Source: Stentor coeruleus (lineage: Eukaryota; Ciliophora; Heterotrichea; Heterotrichida; Stentoridae). From it: a DNA stretch of 32,550 bases. Shown here piece by piece: positions 18,675-27,616 of this stretch. Location of the stretch: assembly GCA_001970955.1 (NCBI GenBank), contig MPUH01000836.1, positions 1 to 32,550 on the forward strand, given 5' to 3'. Position numbers and translations under genes: made by a program. The notes under the pieces were generated by a model that saw only the letters and a program-made list of their open reading frames with translations, had not been told where the DNA came from and searched no databases. The stretch's first letter is position 1, and each line of letters starts with the position of its first letter.

Positions 18675-20603
18675 ATGCAACTATTAACTACAAGGAAAAA
18701 CGATCTAGACAGCACCCGAGTTCTTGAAAACTCTAATCTTAAATACAAAGATGTCTGGCTTAGAGCTAAAACTAAACTTCTCTGCAGTCTAAGAATTTCG
18801 AAATTCATGGAAGAACTTACGGAAAAACGTGAAAATCTACAACTTGAAGTTAGAGACTATCTTCGACTCAAAGCTGGGCTTTATAATCGTCAAACCCTTT
18901 ACCATAAAAAAAAACTCCCATTCGGCATTGTCCACCCAAACAGTTCTTTCAAGCAATACTGGAACATTTTAATTGGATTTTTACTATTGTATACAGCAAC
19001 AATAACTCCTTTAGTTATAGCATTTCTTGATACTTCAAGTTTAGATTTATGGTTTATGTTAGATACTATTATTGACTTTTGTTATGTACTTGATGTTATC
19101 GTCAATTGTAATACAGCTTTTTTCGATCAACATGCTGCTTTAAAATACACAAGAAAAGAAATTGTATTGAATTATTTGAAAGGATGGATGATTATTGATA
19201 TTTTAGCTTGTATACCTTTTAGTACTGTACCTAAAATTATAAGTGCTACATCTGGTAAAGGGTATAATAAACTTGTTAGGATATTTAGATTGAGGTCTAT
19301 ACCAAAACTTTTTAGGTTTTCAAAGGCAATTAAGTTTATTAAGACGTATAAGACACATTTTTTGTTAGAACAGGTTCAGATTTTTTTGAATATTAACCAT
19401 AGTGTTATGAGACTTTTTGCTTTACTTGCAGGGATTATTGTGAGTTTACATGTTGTTGCGTGCTTTTGGTATTTGTTTAGCACTTTTTCCGATTTTGAAT
19501 ATGAAACCTGGGTTTATAGGTATAGTTTAGAAAATGCAGGGACTTTTGATTTGTATTTAACTTCAGCGTACTGGGCGATTACAACTTTGACCTCAGTAGG
19601 ATATGGAGATATTACCCCATATTCTGATATTGAACTGATTTTCGCGATTTTCTGGATTGCTGCGACAATGTATTTTCTTTCATTTACCGTAAGTTCATTA
19701 TCTTCAGTCATCACAATGTTAGACATAAAAAAAAAGAACTTAGATCTCAAACTAAACATGGTCGATGACTATGTAAAAGAAACCCGTGTAAGCAAAAGTA
19801 CCAAGAAAAAAATGCAAAATCGTATCCGTATTTTTAACGAACGTCTTCCTCTTTCCATAGACGAAGAAGAAAAGCTCATGCGAGAAATCCCAAAAGATCT
19901 TAAATTCGAAATTGCTTGTAACATGCATGAGGGTTCTATAAAAGAATTTCCATTTTTCCGTAACAGAGATAAAGAGTTTATTATAAGTATAGCTTTATTC
20001 CTTCAACCAATTTATTTTTCTAAAAAAGACATTATATTAAACAAAGGCGATTTAGCAACAGAAATTTTTTTTGTCCTTCATGGGTCTATAAATTATATAA
20101 GTGATGAAGAAAATACTATATTTAAAGTTGTTTATGAAGGTAATGAATTTGGAGATGTTGAAGTGACAATGAATATGAAAAGACTTTATAATGTTGCTGC
20201 TGCATGTGAAATGACAGTTTTGGTTATGAGGGAAAATTATATTATAAAAATAAAAGAGGATTTTCCTGGAATATGGAAAGAAATGAAAAAATCAGCGAAG
20301 AAGAAATTAATTGTTATGAATTATTCACTTGCTGAACTGATTGTACTGAAGAAACTTAAGAGTAGTAATATAGGTGAACAGATAAGGCCAAAGTATTATA
20401 AAGAAATGATAAATTTGGAATTGGAGTTGATTAAGATGAGACATGGGAAGAAGGAGAAGAATTCATGTAAGGATGAAAATTATATGTCAACAGAGATGAT
20501 AGAAAAAATAGAAACAAATTATAAAGCTATGTTAGAAATAAAGAAAAATCTTGATATGCTGACTGAGAGGGTTAGTTGGATTGTTACAAGGGGTAATATG
20601 TAG
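18675..20603 (+). CDS. Voltage-gated K+ channel of the CNG/HCN/EAG class
   Basis: The 642-residue product has six membrane spans (S1 about 96-118, S2 127-147, S3 165-183, S4 200-224, S5 243-268, S6 318-345). S4 carries regularly spaced Arg (VRIFRLRSIPKLFRF). The pore filter TSVGYGD (306-312) is the K+-selective sequence. A C-linker is followed by a cyclic-nucleotide-binding fold at about 440-520. In the fold, FGE is FGD (492-494). The Arg that holds the nucleotide phosphate seems kept (R503), but the following Thr-Ala is Leu-Tyr, so nucleotide binding is doubtful. The N-terminus is ~95 residues. Related ciliate channels set membrane potential and ciliary beating; that role here is inferred. 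The C-terminal 120 residues are helical and charged. Confidence 0.9.
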   Translation: MQLLTTRKNDLDSTRVLENSNLKYKDVWLRAKTKLLCSLRISKFMEELTEKRENLQLEVRDYLRLKAGLYNRQTLYHKKKLPFGIVHPNSSFKQYWNILIGFLLLYTATITPLVIAFLDTSSLDLWFMLDTIIDFCYVLDVIVNCNTAFFDQHAALKYTRKEIVLNYLKGWMIIDILACIPFSTVPKIISATSGKGYNKLVRIFRLRSIPKLFRFSKAIKFIKTYKTHFLLEQVQIFLNINHSVMRLFALLAGIIVSLHVVACFWYLFSTFSDFEYETWVYRYSLENAGTFDLYLTSAYWAITTLTSVGYGDITPYSDIELIFAIFWIAATMYFLSFTVSSLSSVITMLDIKKKNLDLKLNMVDDYVKETRVSKSTKKKMQNRIRIFNERLPLSIDEEEKLMREIPKDLKFEIACNMHEGSIKEFPFFRNRDKEFIISIALFLQPIYFSKKDIILNKGDLATEIFFVLHGSINYISDEENTIFKVVYEGNEFGDVEVTMNMKRLYNVAAACEMTVLVMRENYIIKIKEDFPGIWKEMKKSAKKKLIVMNYSLAELIVLKKLKSSNIGEQIRPKYYKEMINLELELIKMRHGKKEKNSCKDENYMSTEMIEKIETNYKAMLEIKKNLDMLTERVSWIVTRGNM

Positions 20604-21181
20604 AAAAGTTGGTAAAAGCAAAAAAAGAAGTTTGATTTTTTTGATATAAATGTATTAAAATAATTTGGAATAGCTCAAATTGTGTTAAGACCTATAAAAT
20701 TATTAGTCTTTTTTGTATACAATTATATGAAGATATAAAACAAATTATCTTTTAAACTTTGGCTTAAAATGATTATACACAATTCATGTAAATAGGATTT
20801 TATTAAAAGTTATGATTATTAGTTTCTGTCTTTTAAGAATAATAAGCATTTGGGTAAACTATAACATTTTTTGCATATCCTTGTACCGTAGGATATATTT
20901 TGATTAAAGATATGATATATCTGATTTTATCACAAGATACACATAAAAACCTTGACTTTTTTTTAGCCTATAGATACATTTTGAGGTTATTTCATCATAG
21001 CAAACTAAGCATTTTCTTGATTTTATCGTATTTTTACTATATGAAAAACAATGATAATGTCCATCACAAATTTCTTGAAACAAATCAAAAAGATACTTTC
21101 CTGTGTTTTTACATACAAAAATTCTCCTTGATGTTCAAAAAGTTGTTTTCATGATATTGTTTTTCATATATTTAGTAAGGA
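20604..21181. other. Intergenic region, no supported gene
   Basis: This AT-rich stretch lies between two plus-strand genes. An 84-codon open stretch at 20900-21154 has Phe/Tyr/Ile/His-rich composition typical of translated AT-rich noncoding DNA and I do not call it. No RNA gene or repeat is seen. Confidence 0.55.
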
Positions 21182-22096
21182 ATGTCATCAGGAAATCTTC
21201 GTTATTGTGTTATTAGTGAAACCAAAGAGTTTAAGTTTTTAAAAGAACAAGTGGGGAAATATTATATTGATATGAAGGTTCAAAGGAATATAATGAATGA
21301 TAAGTCAAATAATTGGGTTAAAAATTTGCATTCGAATGTGAGTTTGCTGTTAAGTGAAATACTTTTAACTAAGGATTTAGAACAGCAAAACAAGTTGTTG
21401 GATAAGGTTTATATTTGGTATATGAAGAAAATGTTCCCAAAAGAGAATGGAACTGAGTCACCTAATAACTCATCTTCCCCACAAACTAAATTTCCTCAAG
21501 TATCAAGAACTCCTTATCAAAAAACCTATAAAAATATATACATGCCTAAAAACAACTCTGTTTCTTGTGAATCATCATTTATTAACACAAATTTTATCTT
21601 AAATAAAAAAAAACGTGCACTTATTAGTAGGGCAAAAGGGTCTTCAAGGAGGAGGAAATTTTTAGCTGAATGGGGCAACAGGAAAAATCGCCAAGAAGAA
21701 GATTTTGTATATAGAACCGACTTGAAAAATTACTCTAAAACCCCAGAACCTTCTTCAAGCAGTATGGATATTGCAAGTAATTCAGGGTGGTTTATGGTTG
21801 ATTTTAGAAATACAAAATTAGAAAAAATTTCTAAACAAAAGAAAATAAACATATTTTCCAGAGACTCCTCCCTGATCAATGACCTAAACACAATCGAAAA
21901 CATAAAACGCAAACTGGCTACAAAAAACATAAAAGTTTCAGCAAAATGTTTAGAACAAGGTATCTCTCTTTATACCGACCTTAAAGTTCCACAAATCCCA
22001 AAAGTAATCCTACCATCTGGTGGTGAGCTTCTTATAAAAGCTCCTAATTTCTTATCCTTCTCAAAATCCTCTAAAAAACCTAAGAAAAAAACTTAA
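21182..22096 (+). CDS. Basic protein of unknown function
   Basis: The 304-residue product begins with an ~80-residue helical region (about 10-85) and continues with a Ser/Asn/Lys-rich, probably disordered middle. It contains a compact basic stretch (KKKRALISRAKGSSRRRKF) that could be a nuclear localisation or nucleic-acid-binding segment. A more ordered C-terminal region has a KVPQIPKVILPSGGELLIKA segment, then a Lys-rich end. I recognise no family. The stop is only 27 bases from the stop of the convergent 14-3-3 gene, so the 3' untranslated regions must overlap or be extremely short. Confidence 0.6.
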   Translation: MSSGNLRYCVISETKEFKFLKEQVGKYYIDMKVQRNIMNDKSNNWVKNLHSNVSLLLSEILLTKDLEQQNKLLDKVYIWYMKKMFPKENGTESPNNSSSPQTKFPQVSRTPYQKTYKNIYMPKNNSVSCESSFINTNFILNKKKRALISRAKGSSRRRKFLAEWGNRKNRQEEDFVYRTDLKNYSKTPEPSSSSMDIASNSGWFMVDFRNTKLEKISKQKKINIFSRDSSLINDLNTIENIKRKLATKNIKVSAKCLEQGISLYTDLKVPQIPKVILPSGGELLIKAPNFLSFSKSSKKPKKKT

Positions 22097-22123
22097 TTAA
22101 ACTAAATAATTCTAATAACCAAA

Positions 22124-22867
22124 TTAATCTTCAGCTTCCGAAGTCCATAACGACAAATTATCTCTAATAAGTTGTAATATCATAGTAGAATCTTTATATG
22201 CAGTTTCATCAGTTAAATTCTCTAAATTCTGTATAGCTTCATCAAATGCTTTCTGGGCCATAGCACAAGCTTCAGTCTTTTGTGACATGATTTCATAATT
22301 AAAAACAGAGAAATTCAAAGCTAAACCAAGCCTTGTTGGATGAGTAGAGTCTAAAGTTTCTATTGATTTATCATAAGCTTCTTGATAACAGTTTTTAGCA
22401 TTATTACTACTTTCATCTTTATATTGTCCTTTTGCAAATTCACATACATATCTATGATAATCACCTTTCATTTTAAGGAAGAATACTTTGCCTTCATTAT
22501 CGTTTGTGTTAGAAAGGAGATCAGTGTCTATTAATCTGAGGATTTCACGGCAAAAACTCCTTAGTTCAGCTTCAACTTTTTCCTTAAAGGCTCCAGCACG
22601 GCTTTTATTTTCTTCGTTCCCACGACGGGCTTCTTTTTGTTCTATAGAATTCAGTACTCTCCAAGCTGTCCTTCTGTTCCCAACAACATTTTTATAAGCT
22701 ACAGAGAGGATATTACGTTCTTCAACACTAAGTTCTGAATGATCTTTGCTAGTAAAAGCTCTAACGAACTCAATCATTTCTTCATACCTTTCAGTCTGTT
22801 CAGCCATCTTGCATAACAAAAGAAGTTCTTGTCGGGACAATAATCCAAGGTTTGCAAGTTTCGCCAT
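22124..22867 (-). CDS. 14-3-3 protein
   Basis: The 247-residue product matches 14-3-3 proteins over its whole length. The first family signature is visible as RNILSVAYKNVVGNRR (51-66) and the second as YKDSTMILQLIRDNLSLW (224-241). The phosphopeptide-binding residues are all in place: Lys59, Arg66, Arg139, Tyr140 and Asn185 (LALNFSVF), equivalent to Lys49, Arg56, Arg127, Tyr128 and Asn173 of the zeta isoform. 14-3-3 dimers bind phosphoserine/threonine motifs and control client localisation and activity in the cytosol. The length is standard and the acidic C-terminal tail is short (EAED). The gene starts 128 bases from the divergently transcribed coiled-coil gene, so the two probably share a promoter region. 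Confidence 0.97.
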   Translation of the reverse strand: MAKLANLGLLSRQELLLLCKMAEQTERYEEMIEFVRAFTSKDHSELSVEERNILSVAYKNVVGNRRTAWRVLNSIEQKEARRGNEENKSRAGAFKEKVEAELRSFCREILRLIDTDLLSNTNDNEGKVFFLKMKGDYHRYVCEFAKGQYKDESSNNAKNCYQEAYDKSIETLDSTHPTRLGLALNFSVFNYEIMSQKTEACAMAQKAFDEAIQNLENLTDETAYKDSTMILQLIRDNLSLWTSEAED

Positions 22868-22995
22868 AGTATAATAAAAACCTAAAAAGAAATCGTGAAT
22901 ATTTACGTCTAACCAAATTGTATTGAATTTATAATAAACTATTTGTTGAGTTATTTTTTTAGATTAAGTTTTAACTTACAGCCAATGTTATATAA

Positions 22996-25380
22996 ATGGA
23001 TTCAGGAACAGAAAAATTGGAAATACATTTAGAATACCCTGTGTCGATTGAGACAATCCTAAGCATGTCTTTTAATATAGAAGGCTTCAAATCCGTATTT
23101 GAATTTATTATAGATATCCTCCGTAGACATGAAGGGTTATTGGGGAAATCCCATGAAAACGAAATAATGAACAAGCATTTAACCGATGAAATGAAAGATC
23201 TAAAAGCCCGATTCGGGTCGTTGGATGATTTAATAAAAGCTTTGCAAGAGTCTCATGTAAGACTAGATAAACGAGTTACGGTTTTGGAAGAGGAAAAAGA
23301 AGTTAGGGCAATATTTGAGCAAAACGCAACAGAAAACATAGCGAAACTCCAAAGCGATGTTAGAGAAAACCAAGATCAAATCTCAGCTCATGATACAACT
23401 TTGAATGAAGTATTAGAAAAAATCAGCAGGTTAGAAGACCAAAACGAACTCAGGGGCAAATTTGAAAAAAACACCACAGAAAGCATTGAAAGATTAGAAA
23501 ATGACGTCAAAGACAACAAAGAACAAGTTGCCGCACACGAATTGTCCTTAGCGGAGTTGTTAGAAAAAATCAGCAAAATCGAAGATGAAGTTGGGAAAAG
23601 CTTAAGACTTTTAGATGGTTTTAAGCAGGAAATGGAAGATATGTCAAGTAAGCTTGAGAGGAATAAGAAACTTGTGGTTGAAACTAAGGAAAAAGTAGAT
23701 AGTCAAGGGGGGAAAATTATAGACCATGAGAAGAGGATTCATGAGCTAGAGTTGGATATGCAGCAAGCTTTGAAAGCGATAAATAGTTTAGGTGGAGAAG
23801 TTGAACAAATAAGCAAACCTGTTGAGACTGTGATGCAAGTTCAAGAAATTGTTGTTGATAATACAAGGGTTGATATGCTTAATGATGATCTAAATAAACT
23901 TAGTAGTTTATTGAAAGACTTGGATTTAAGAGTTAGGGAAACAGAAGATGGTTTGGGGAAAACAAAAACTGTAGCTGATAGGGCGGATGTATTGTCTAAA
24001 AACTTGGAAAATGAGTTTAAAAAACTCATGGAAGCCTTAAGAAGATTAGAATCATCAAATCGTTCAGAAGCAGATTCTAGGGTTAATACAGGGTCTGGGG
24101 TATCAAATGATGAACTTGACCATTTAAGAAGGGCATTAAAATCTTTAGAAGATATGGTTAAAGGTAAACTCTCAGGAGAATATGCATCAAAAGACGATTT
24201 CAAGAATTTAAACAACCAACTCAAAGACTTAGACGCGAAATTCAGAGCAATGGAAGATATTCTTAATAAAACCAGGGCAATGGCCGAAAGGGCTGATGCA
24301 ATGTCTAAAATCCTAGAAAATGAACTTAAAAAAGGAAATGATTCGCAAAGAAGGTCAGAACCTGTACATCGACCTGAACCAGAAAATCGAAACCGTTCAT
24401 CAGCGCCTGGAGCTTCACATGAAGAATTAGACCAATTAAGGAAAATGTTAAGAGCATTAGAAGAAGCTATGAAAGGTAAAATGTCAATTGAAGATATGCA
24501 GAAAATGTACAACGAGCTTAAAGCTCGTGCTGATGATCATGGTTCAAGATTAACAGCTTTAGAATTTAGTATCAAACAAAGAGTTCTTAGATCTGAACTT
24601 GATGATTTATTAAAAGGTCATGAAGGAGGAGGAGGAAAACAATTAGCTAAAATTGATGATAGTATCGATCCATCAAAACTCACATCCCTATCAAGAAGAG
24701 TTGGAACTTTAGAAGAACATATGAAGTTTCTTATCCTCCCTGAAGGATTTGATCTTTTAATGGTCACAAATATACTTTTAAAAGTACAACAAGAAACTAA
24801 AGACCATAAAGAAAAAGGTGAGAAAAACTATAAAGACTTATGGAACAAAATAAGAGAATTTGAAGAAAGTTTAAACAAAAAAGCAGGATTAGATAAACTA
24901 AAAGAACTAGAAGAAATGTTATTACAAAAACTTAGAGATTTAGCTGATGAATTCTCTAAAAGATTTGCTGAGAAAACCGAGACAAAACGAGCTCTTAAGT
25001 TTTTAGAAAAGCTTATAAAAGAAACTGAATCTATAAAAATAGTCAGAGATGGTGAAGATGCTATGCTTGCAAGAAAACCATTAGGTGGATGGTCTTGTGC
25101 TTCATGTCAAAAAGATCTTGAAAAACTTATGGGTAAAATAGCACCTTATCAACCTTGGAATAAACTTCCATATCGTGACCCTGCTGATCGTATTGCTAGA
25201 GCAGGTCCAGGCTTTTCACGTATGTTAGCAACAGTACAACCTGAGTTTTTAACAAGTAGAAACAAACATACGCCTTATAATGCTACGATAACTTCTAATA
25301 TTGATGAAGAAACTTCTGAAGGAAGAAATGCTTTTCCACCAGTTAAAAAGCAAGGAGAATGGCCTTTTACTTCACTTTAG
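22996..25380 (+). CDS. Long coiled-coil protein with internal repeats and conserved CxxC C-terminus
   Basis: The 794-residue product is coiled coil from about residue 60 to 690. Two neighbouring segments (about 108-150 and 155-200) are near copies: both contain a TE-I--L--DV--N--Q--AH stretch followed by LLEKISK-like ends. A second repeated region (about 295-480) has two or three copies of a DLNKL...LKDLD...RAD--SK-LENE pattern. The end (about 697-745) contains GGWSCASCQKDLE, then YQPWNKLPYRDPADRIAR, a compact Cys- and Trp-containing motif unlike the rest. This recalls the end of DUF4795-type coiled-coil proteins (QRICH2/C16orf96 group), which are sperm-tail or ciliary, but I cannot verify it. 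A structural role in cilia or cortex is inferred. Confidence 0.72.
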   Translation: MDSGTEKLEIHLEYPVSIETILSMSFNIEGFKSVFEFIIDILRRHEGLLGKSHENEIMNKHLTDEMKDLKARFGSLDDLIKALQESHVRLDKRVTVLEEEKEVRAIFEQNATENIAKLQSDVRENQDQISAHDTTLNEVLEKISRLEDQNELRGKFEKNTTESIERLENDVKDNKEQVAAHELSLAELLEKISKIEDEVGKSLRLLDGFKQEMEDMSSKLERNKKLVVETKEKVDSQGGKIIDHEKRIHELELDMQQALKAINSLGGEVEQISKPVETVMQVQEIVVDNTRVDMLNDDLNKLSSLLKDLDLRVRETEDGLGKTKTVADRADVLSKNLENEFKKLMEALRRLESSNRSEADSRVNTGSGVSNDELDHLRRALKSLEDMVKGKLSGEYASKDDFKNLNNQLKDLDAKFRAMEDILNKTRAMAERADAMSKILENELKKGNDSQRRSEPVHRPEPENRNRSSAPGASHEELDQLRKMLRALEEAMKGKMSIEDMQKMYNELKARADDHGSRLTALEFSIKQRVLRSELDDLLKGHEGGGGKQLAKIDDSIDPSKLTSLSRRVGTLEEHMKFLILPEGFDLLMVTNILLKVQQETKDHKEKGEKNYKDLWNKIREFEESLNKKAGLDKLKELEEMLLQKLRDLADEFSKRFAEKTETKRALKFLEKLIKETESIKIVRDGEDAMLARKPLGGWSCASCQKDLEKLMGKIAPYQPWNKLPYRDPADRIARAGPGFSRMLATVQPEFLTSRNKHTPYNATITSNIDEETSEGRNAFPPVKKQGEWPFTSL

Positions 25381-25453
25381 ATAGGAATAATTATAAGCTT
25401 TTAAGTAAAAAAAAAATGGAAATAGAGGACTTTATGGTTTTGGGTATTATAAA

Positions 25454-26464
25454 ATGGGAACAAGTTGTTCAGGATGCAATTGTGGGAGAAGTGAGACTGA
25501 AAGTAATACTGAAGTGGATTTTAATGATGATCAGACTACTGTTACAGCAAGGTTACAAGGGCAGAAGACTATACCTCCTAATGAGATTATCAAGGAAGTT
25601 GTTGTAGATTATGATAAAATTGTTAAGATTCAAGCTATGTGGAGAGGATATTATTATAGAAAATTGTATTCGCATGTAGTAAAAACTTTAACGAAAAGCC
25701 ACTTTAGTCCTGATGAAGCACGTGAAAAAATAACACAGGATACTAATGAAAGAGAAATGCGCCCTGTGTATGAGTTTAAAACTGGAGCTAAGTATTCAGG
25801 AGAATGGAAAGGAGGAGTTAGAGATGGATATGGTGTACAAGTTTGGCCTGATGGGGCAAGATATGAAGGTCAATGGTTGAATAATCAGGCTCATGGAATC
25901 GGTAAGTTTATTCATGCAGATGGGGATATTTATGATGGTGAATGGAAGCATGATAGGGCAAATGGTAAAGGGACTTATGTGCAGACATCAGGAGCGCGGT
26001 ATGAAGGTGAGTGGAAAAACGATATTCAACATGGTTTTGGGAAAGAAGTTTGGAAAGATAATTCATGTTATGAAGGGTATTATATTTGTGGTAAAAAACA
26101 AGGTCAAGGCAATTATATTTGGAGTGATGGAAGCAGATATAATGGTACATGGCGTGATAATAAAATCCATGGTAAAGGAAATTATGTTTGGATTGATGGA
26201 AGACAATATATTGGAGAATGGTATGAAGGTTGTATGCATGGTAAAGGTGTGTATAGTTGGATAGATGGAAGGAAATATGATGGGAATTATGTCAATGATA
26301 AAAAACATGGCTTTGGAACTTATACTTGGGCTGATGGGAAAATGTACTCAGGACCATGGAAACAGGGGAAACAAAATGGTATTGGGTCGATAATATACCC
26401 GAATGGTACCGTGAGGAAAGGGGAGTGGAAAGATGGTCAGAGAATTCGATGGATTGCAAATTAA
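25454..26464 (+). CDS. IQ- and MORN-repeat protein with lipid-anchor N-terminus
   Basis: The 336-residue product begins MGTSCSGCNCG. Gly2 with Ser at position 6 fits the N-myristoylation consensus, and Cys5, Cys8 and Cys10 are good palmitoylation sites, so membrane attachment is likely. An IQ motif (about 56-72, IVKIQAMWRGYYYRK) should bind calmodulin or a related light chain. From about residue 114 to the end there are nine full 23-residue MORN repeats (YxGEW...G.G.Y.W.DG) plus a partial tenth. MORN arrays are elongated beta scaffolds that dimerise and organise membrane- or cytoskeleton-associated structures in protists. The start is 73 bases after the stop of the preceding gene. A short upstream ATG in another frame (25416) is probably not used. 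Confidence 0.9.
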   Translation: MGTSCSGCNCGRSETESNTEVDFNDDQTTVTARLQGQKTIPPNEIIKEVVVDYDKIVKIQAMWRGYYYRKLYSHVVKTLTKSHFSPDEAREKITQDTNEREMRPVYEFKTGAKYSGEWKGGVRDGYGVQVWPDGARYEGQWLNNQAHGIGKFIHADGDIYDGEWKHDRANGKGTYVQTSGARYEGEWKNDIQHGFGKEVWKDNSCYEGYYICGKKQGQGNYIWSDGSRYNGTWRDNKIHGKGNYVWIDGRQYIGEWYEGCMHGKGVYSWIDGRKYDGNYVNDKKHGFGTYTWADGKMYSGPWKQGKQNGIGSIIYPNGTVRKGEWKDGQRIRWIAN

Positions 26465-26615
26465 TTTAACTATAATGTATTGAGATTAGAATTAAACTAG
26501 GATTTTAGGAAAGGTTATAAGAAAGATATAGAATTAATAAATCAATATCCTTATATTACTATATTATGCCTTATATTTCATAAGATATTTATAGCCACAT
26601 TGATAGCTTATTGTG

Positions 26616-27455
26616 TTAAAAACAAAGCACTTTAAGATTGTTTAATTGCTTTTTAAGTCCTCCAATCCACACATCCGATACATTAGGTCTGCTTTTTATC
26701 ACAACAATTTCTGCTGTTGCTAATCTTTTTTCAAATTCTTGTACCTCTAAATCAATCTCTTCATTTTTTTCGATATTTTCAATTTTTTTTTTCTTTTTTT
26801 TCTTCTTCTTACCATTACTTATATTACTTTCATTAATGCTTTCTTTTGCATTTTCCCCAAATTCTGTTATTTGGTATAAGTTATCACCTCCCTCTTTATA
26901 AAAACTACCTTCTTTTAGTATATTTTGTATAAACCTGTCTTTAATAATTTTTTCGTGGAAAATAAGCCTTAACATTGACATGCAGTCGAAGCCAGTTTTG
27001 ATAAAAAGAAAATATGCGACTTTATCGATATCTTTGCCTACTGATTCTAAGAGCTTATATGATTCAATTATGCAGTCAAATATGTATTTTTTATCATGCA
27101 TTTCTAAGTCTCTAAGATGCTGTAGTAAAATGCTTAAAAACCTGTTTAGCTGCGCATAGAAAATGTGTTGGAATTCCTGACTATCATCAAAATTATGATA
27201 ACACTCATAACTTTGTAGATTTAAAAACGATTCAGCCACACCTAAAGCTTTCTTAGTGATTTTCCTTTTTGAACCTAACGACTTAGTAAAATTCTCTAAG
27301 TATAATGAATATATATTTTGTAATGTTTTCAAAAATTTTTCTTTAGCACACATAATTACTTCAGATGATATAACCCTGTTTACTTCCTGAGTATTCAGAG
27401 CTATTTGAGTATTTTTTTTCTCTTTATTTCTATTAGCACGGTTGCGTCTACCCAT
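26616..27455 (-). CDS. Unknown helical protein with poly-Lys tract
   Basis: The 279-residue product starts with a basic stretch (GRRNRANRNKEKKN), then a helical core (about 35-190) with regularly spaced Leu, Phe and Tyr. It then has a run of nine Lys (about residue 220-228), an acidic segment, and a conserved-looking end with VIKSRPNVSDVWIGG. The Lys run is encoded by a homopurine tract on the coding strand that could slip during replication or sequencing. I recognise no domain. The two basic stretches would suit nuclear or RNA association, but this is a guess. Confidence 0.55.
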   Translation of the reverse strand: MGRRNRANRNKEKKNTQIALNTQEVNRVISSEVIMCAKEKFLKTLQNIYSLYLENFTKSLGSKRKITKKALGVAESFLNLQSYECYHNFDDSQEFQHIFYAQLNRFLSILLQHLRDLEMHDKKYIFDCIIESYKLLESVGKDIDKVAYFLFIKTGFDCMSMLRLIFHEKIIKDRFIQNILKEGSFYKEGGDNLYQITEFGENAKESINESNISNGKKKKKKKKKIENIEKNEEIDLEVQEFEKRLATAEIVVIKSRPNVSDVWIGGLKKQLNNLKVLCF

Positions 27456-27616
27456 TTATATTCTGTATAAGTTTTCCCATATACATAAATTTTAATACAT
27501 ATCCTAATATTAAACCTAAAAAAATCCACAAAATCCTTTAAACCTACGTAAAATTTTCTAACAAATTCCTATCTCCTGTTATTAAATACTCATAATAAAA
27601 ACATATTTAATATTCA

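Noticed and set aside
20900..21154. 84-codon plus-strand frame before the unknown gene at 21182
   Set aside because: Composition is typical of translated AT-rich noncoding DNA, no domain is visible, and its stop lies 27 bases before the next gene's ATG.
23841..24512. 223-codon minus-strand frame inside the coiled-coil gene
   Set aside because: It is antisense to a certain gene. The Ser/Leu/Phe-rich product is the usual mirror of a Glu/Lys/Leu-rich coiled coil.
25908..26308. Minus- and plus-strand frames overlapping the MORN repeats
   Set aside because: They are periodic shadows of the 69-bp MORN repeat in other frames.
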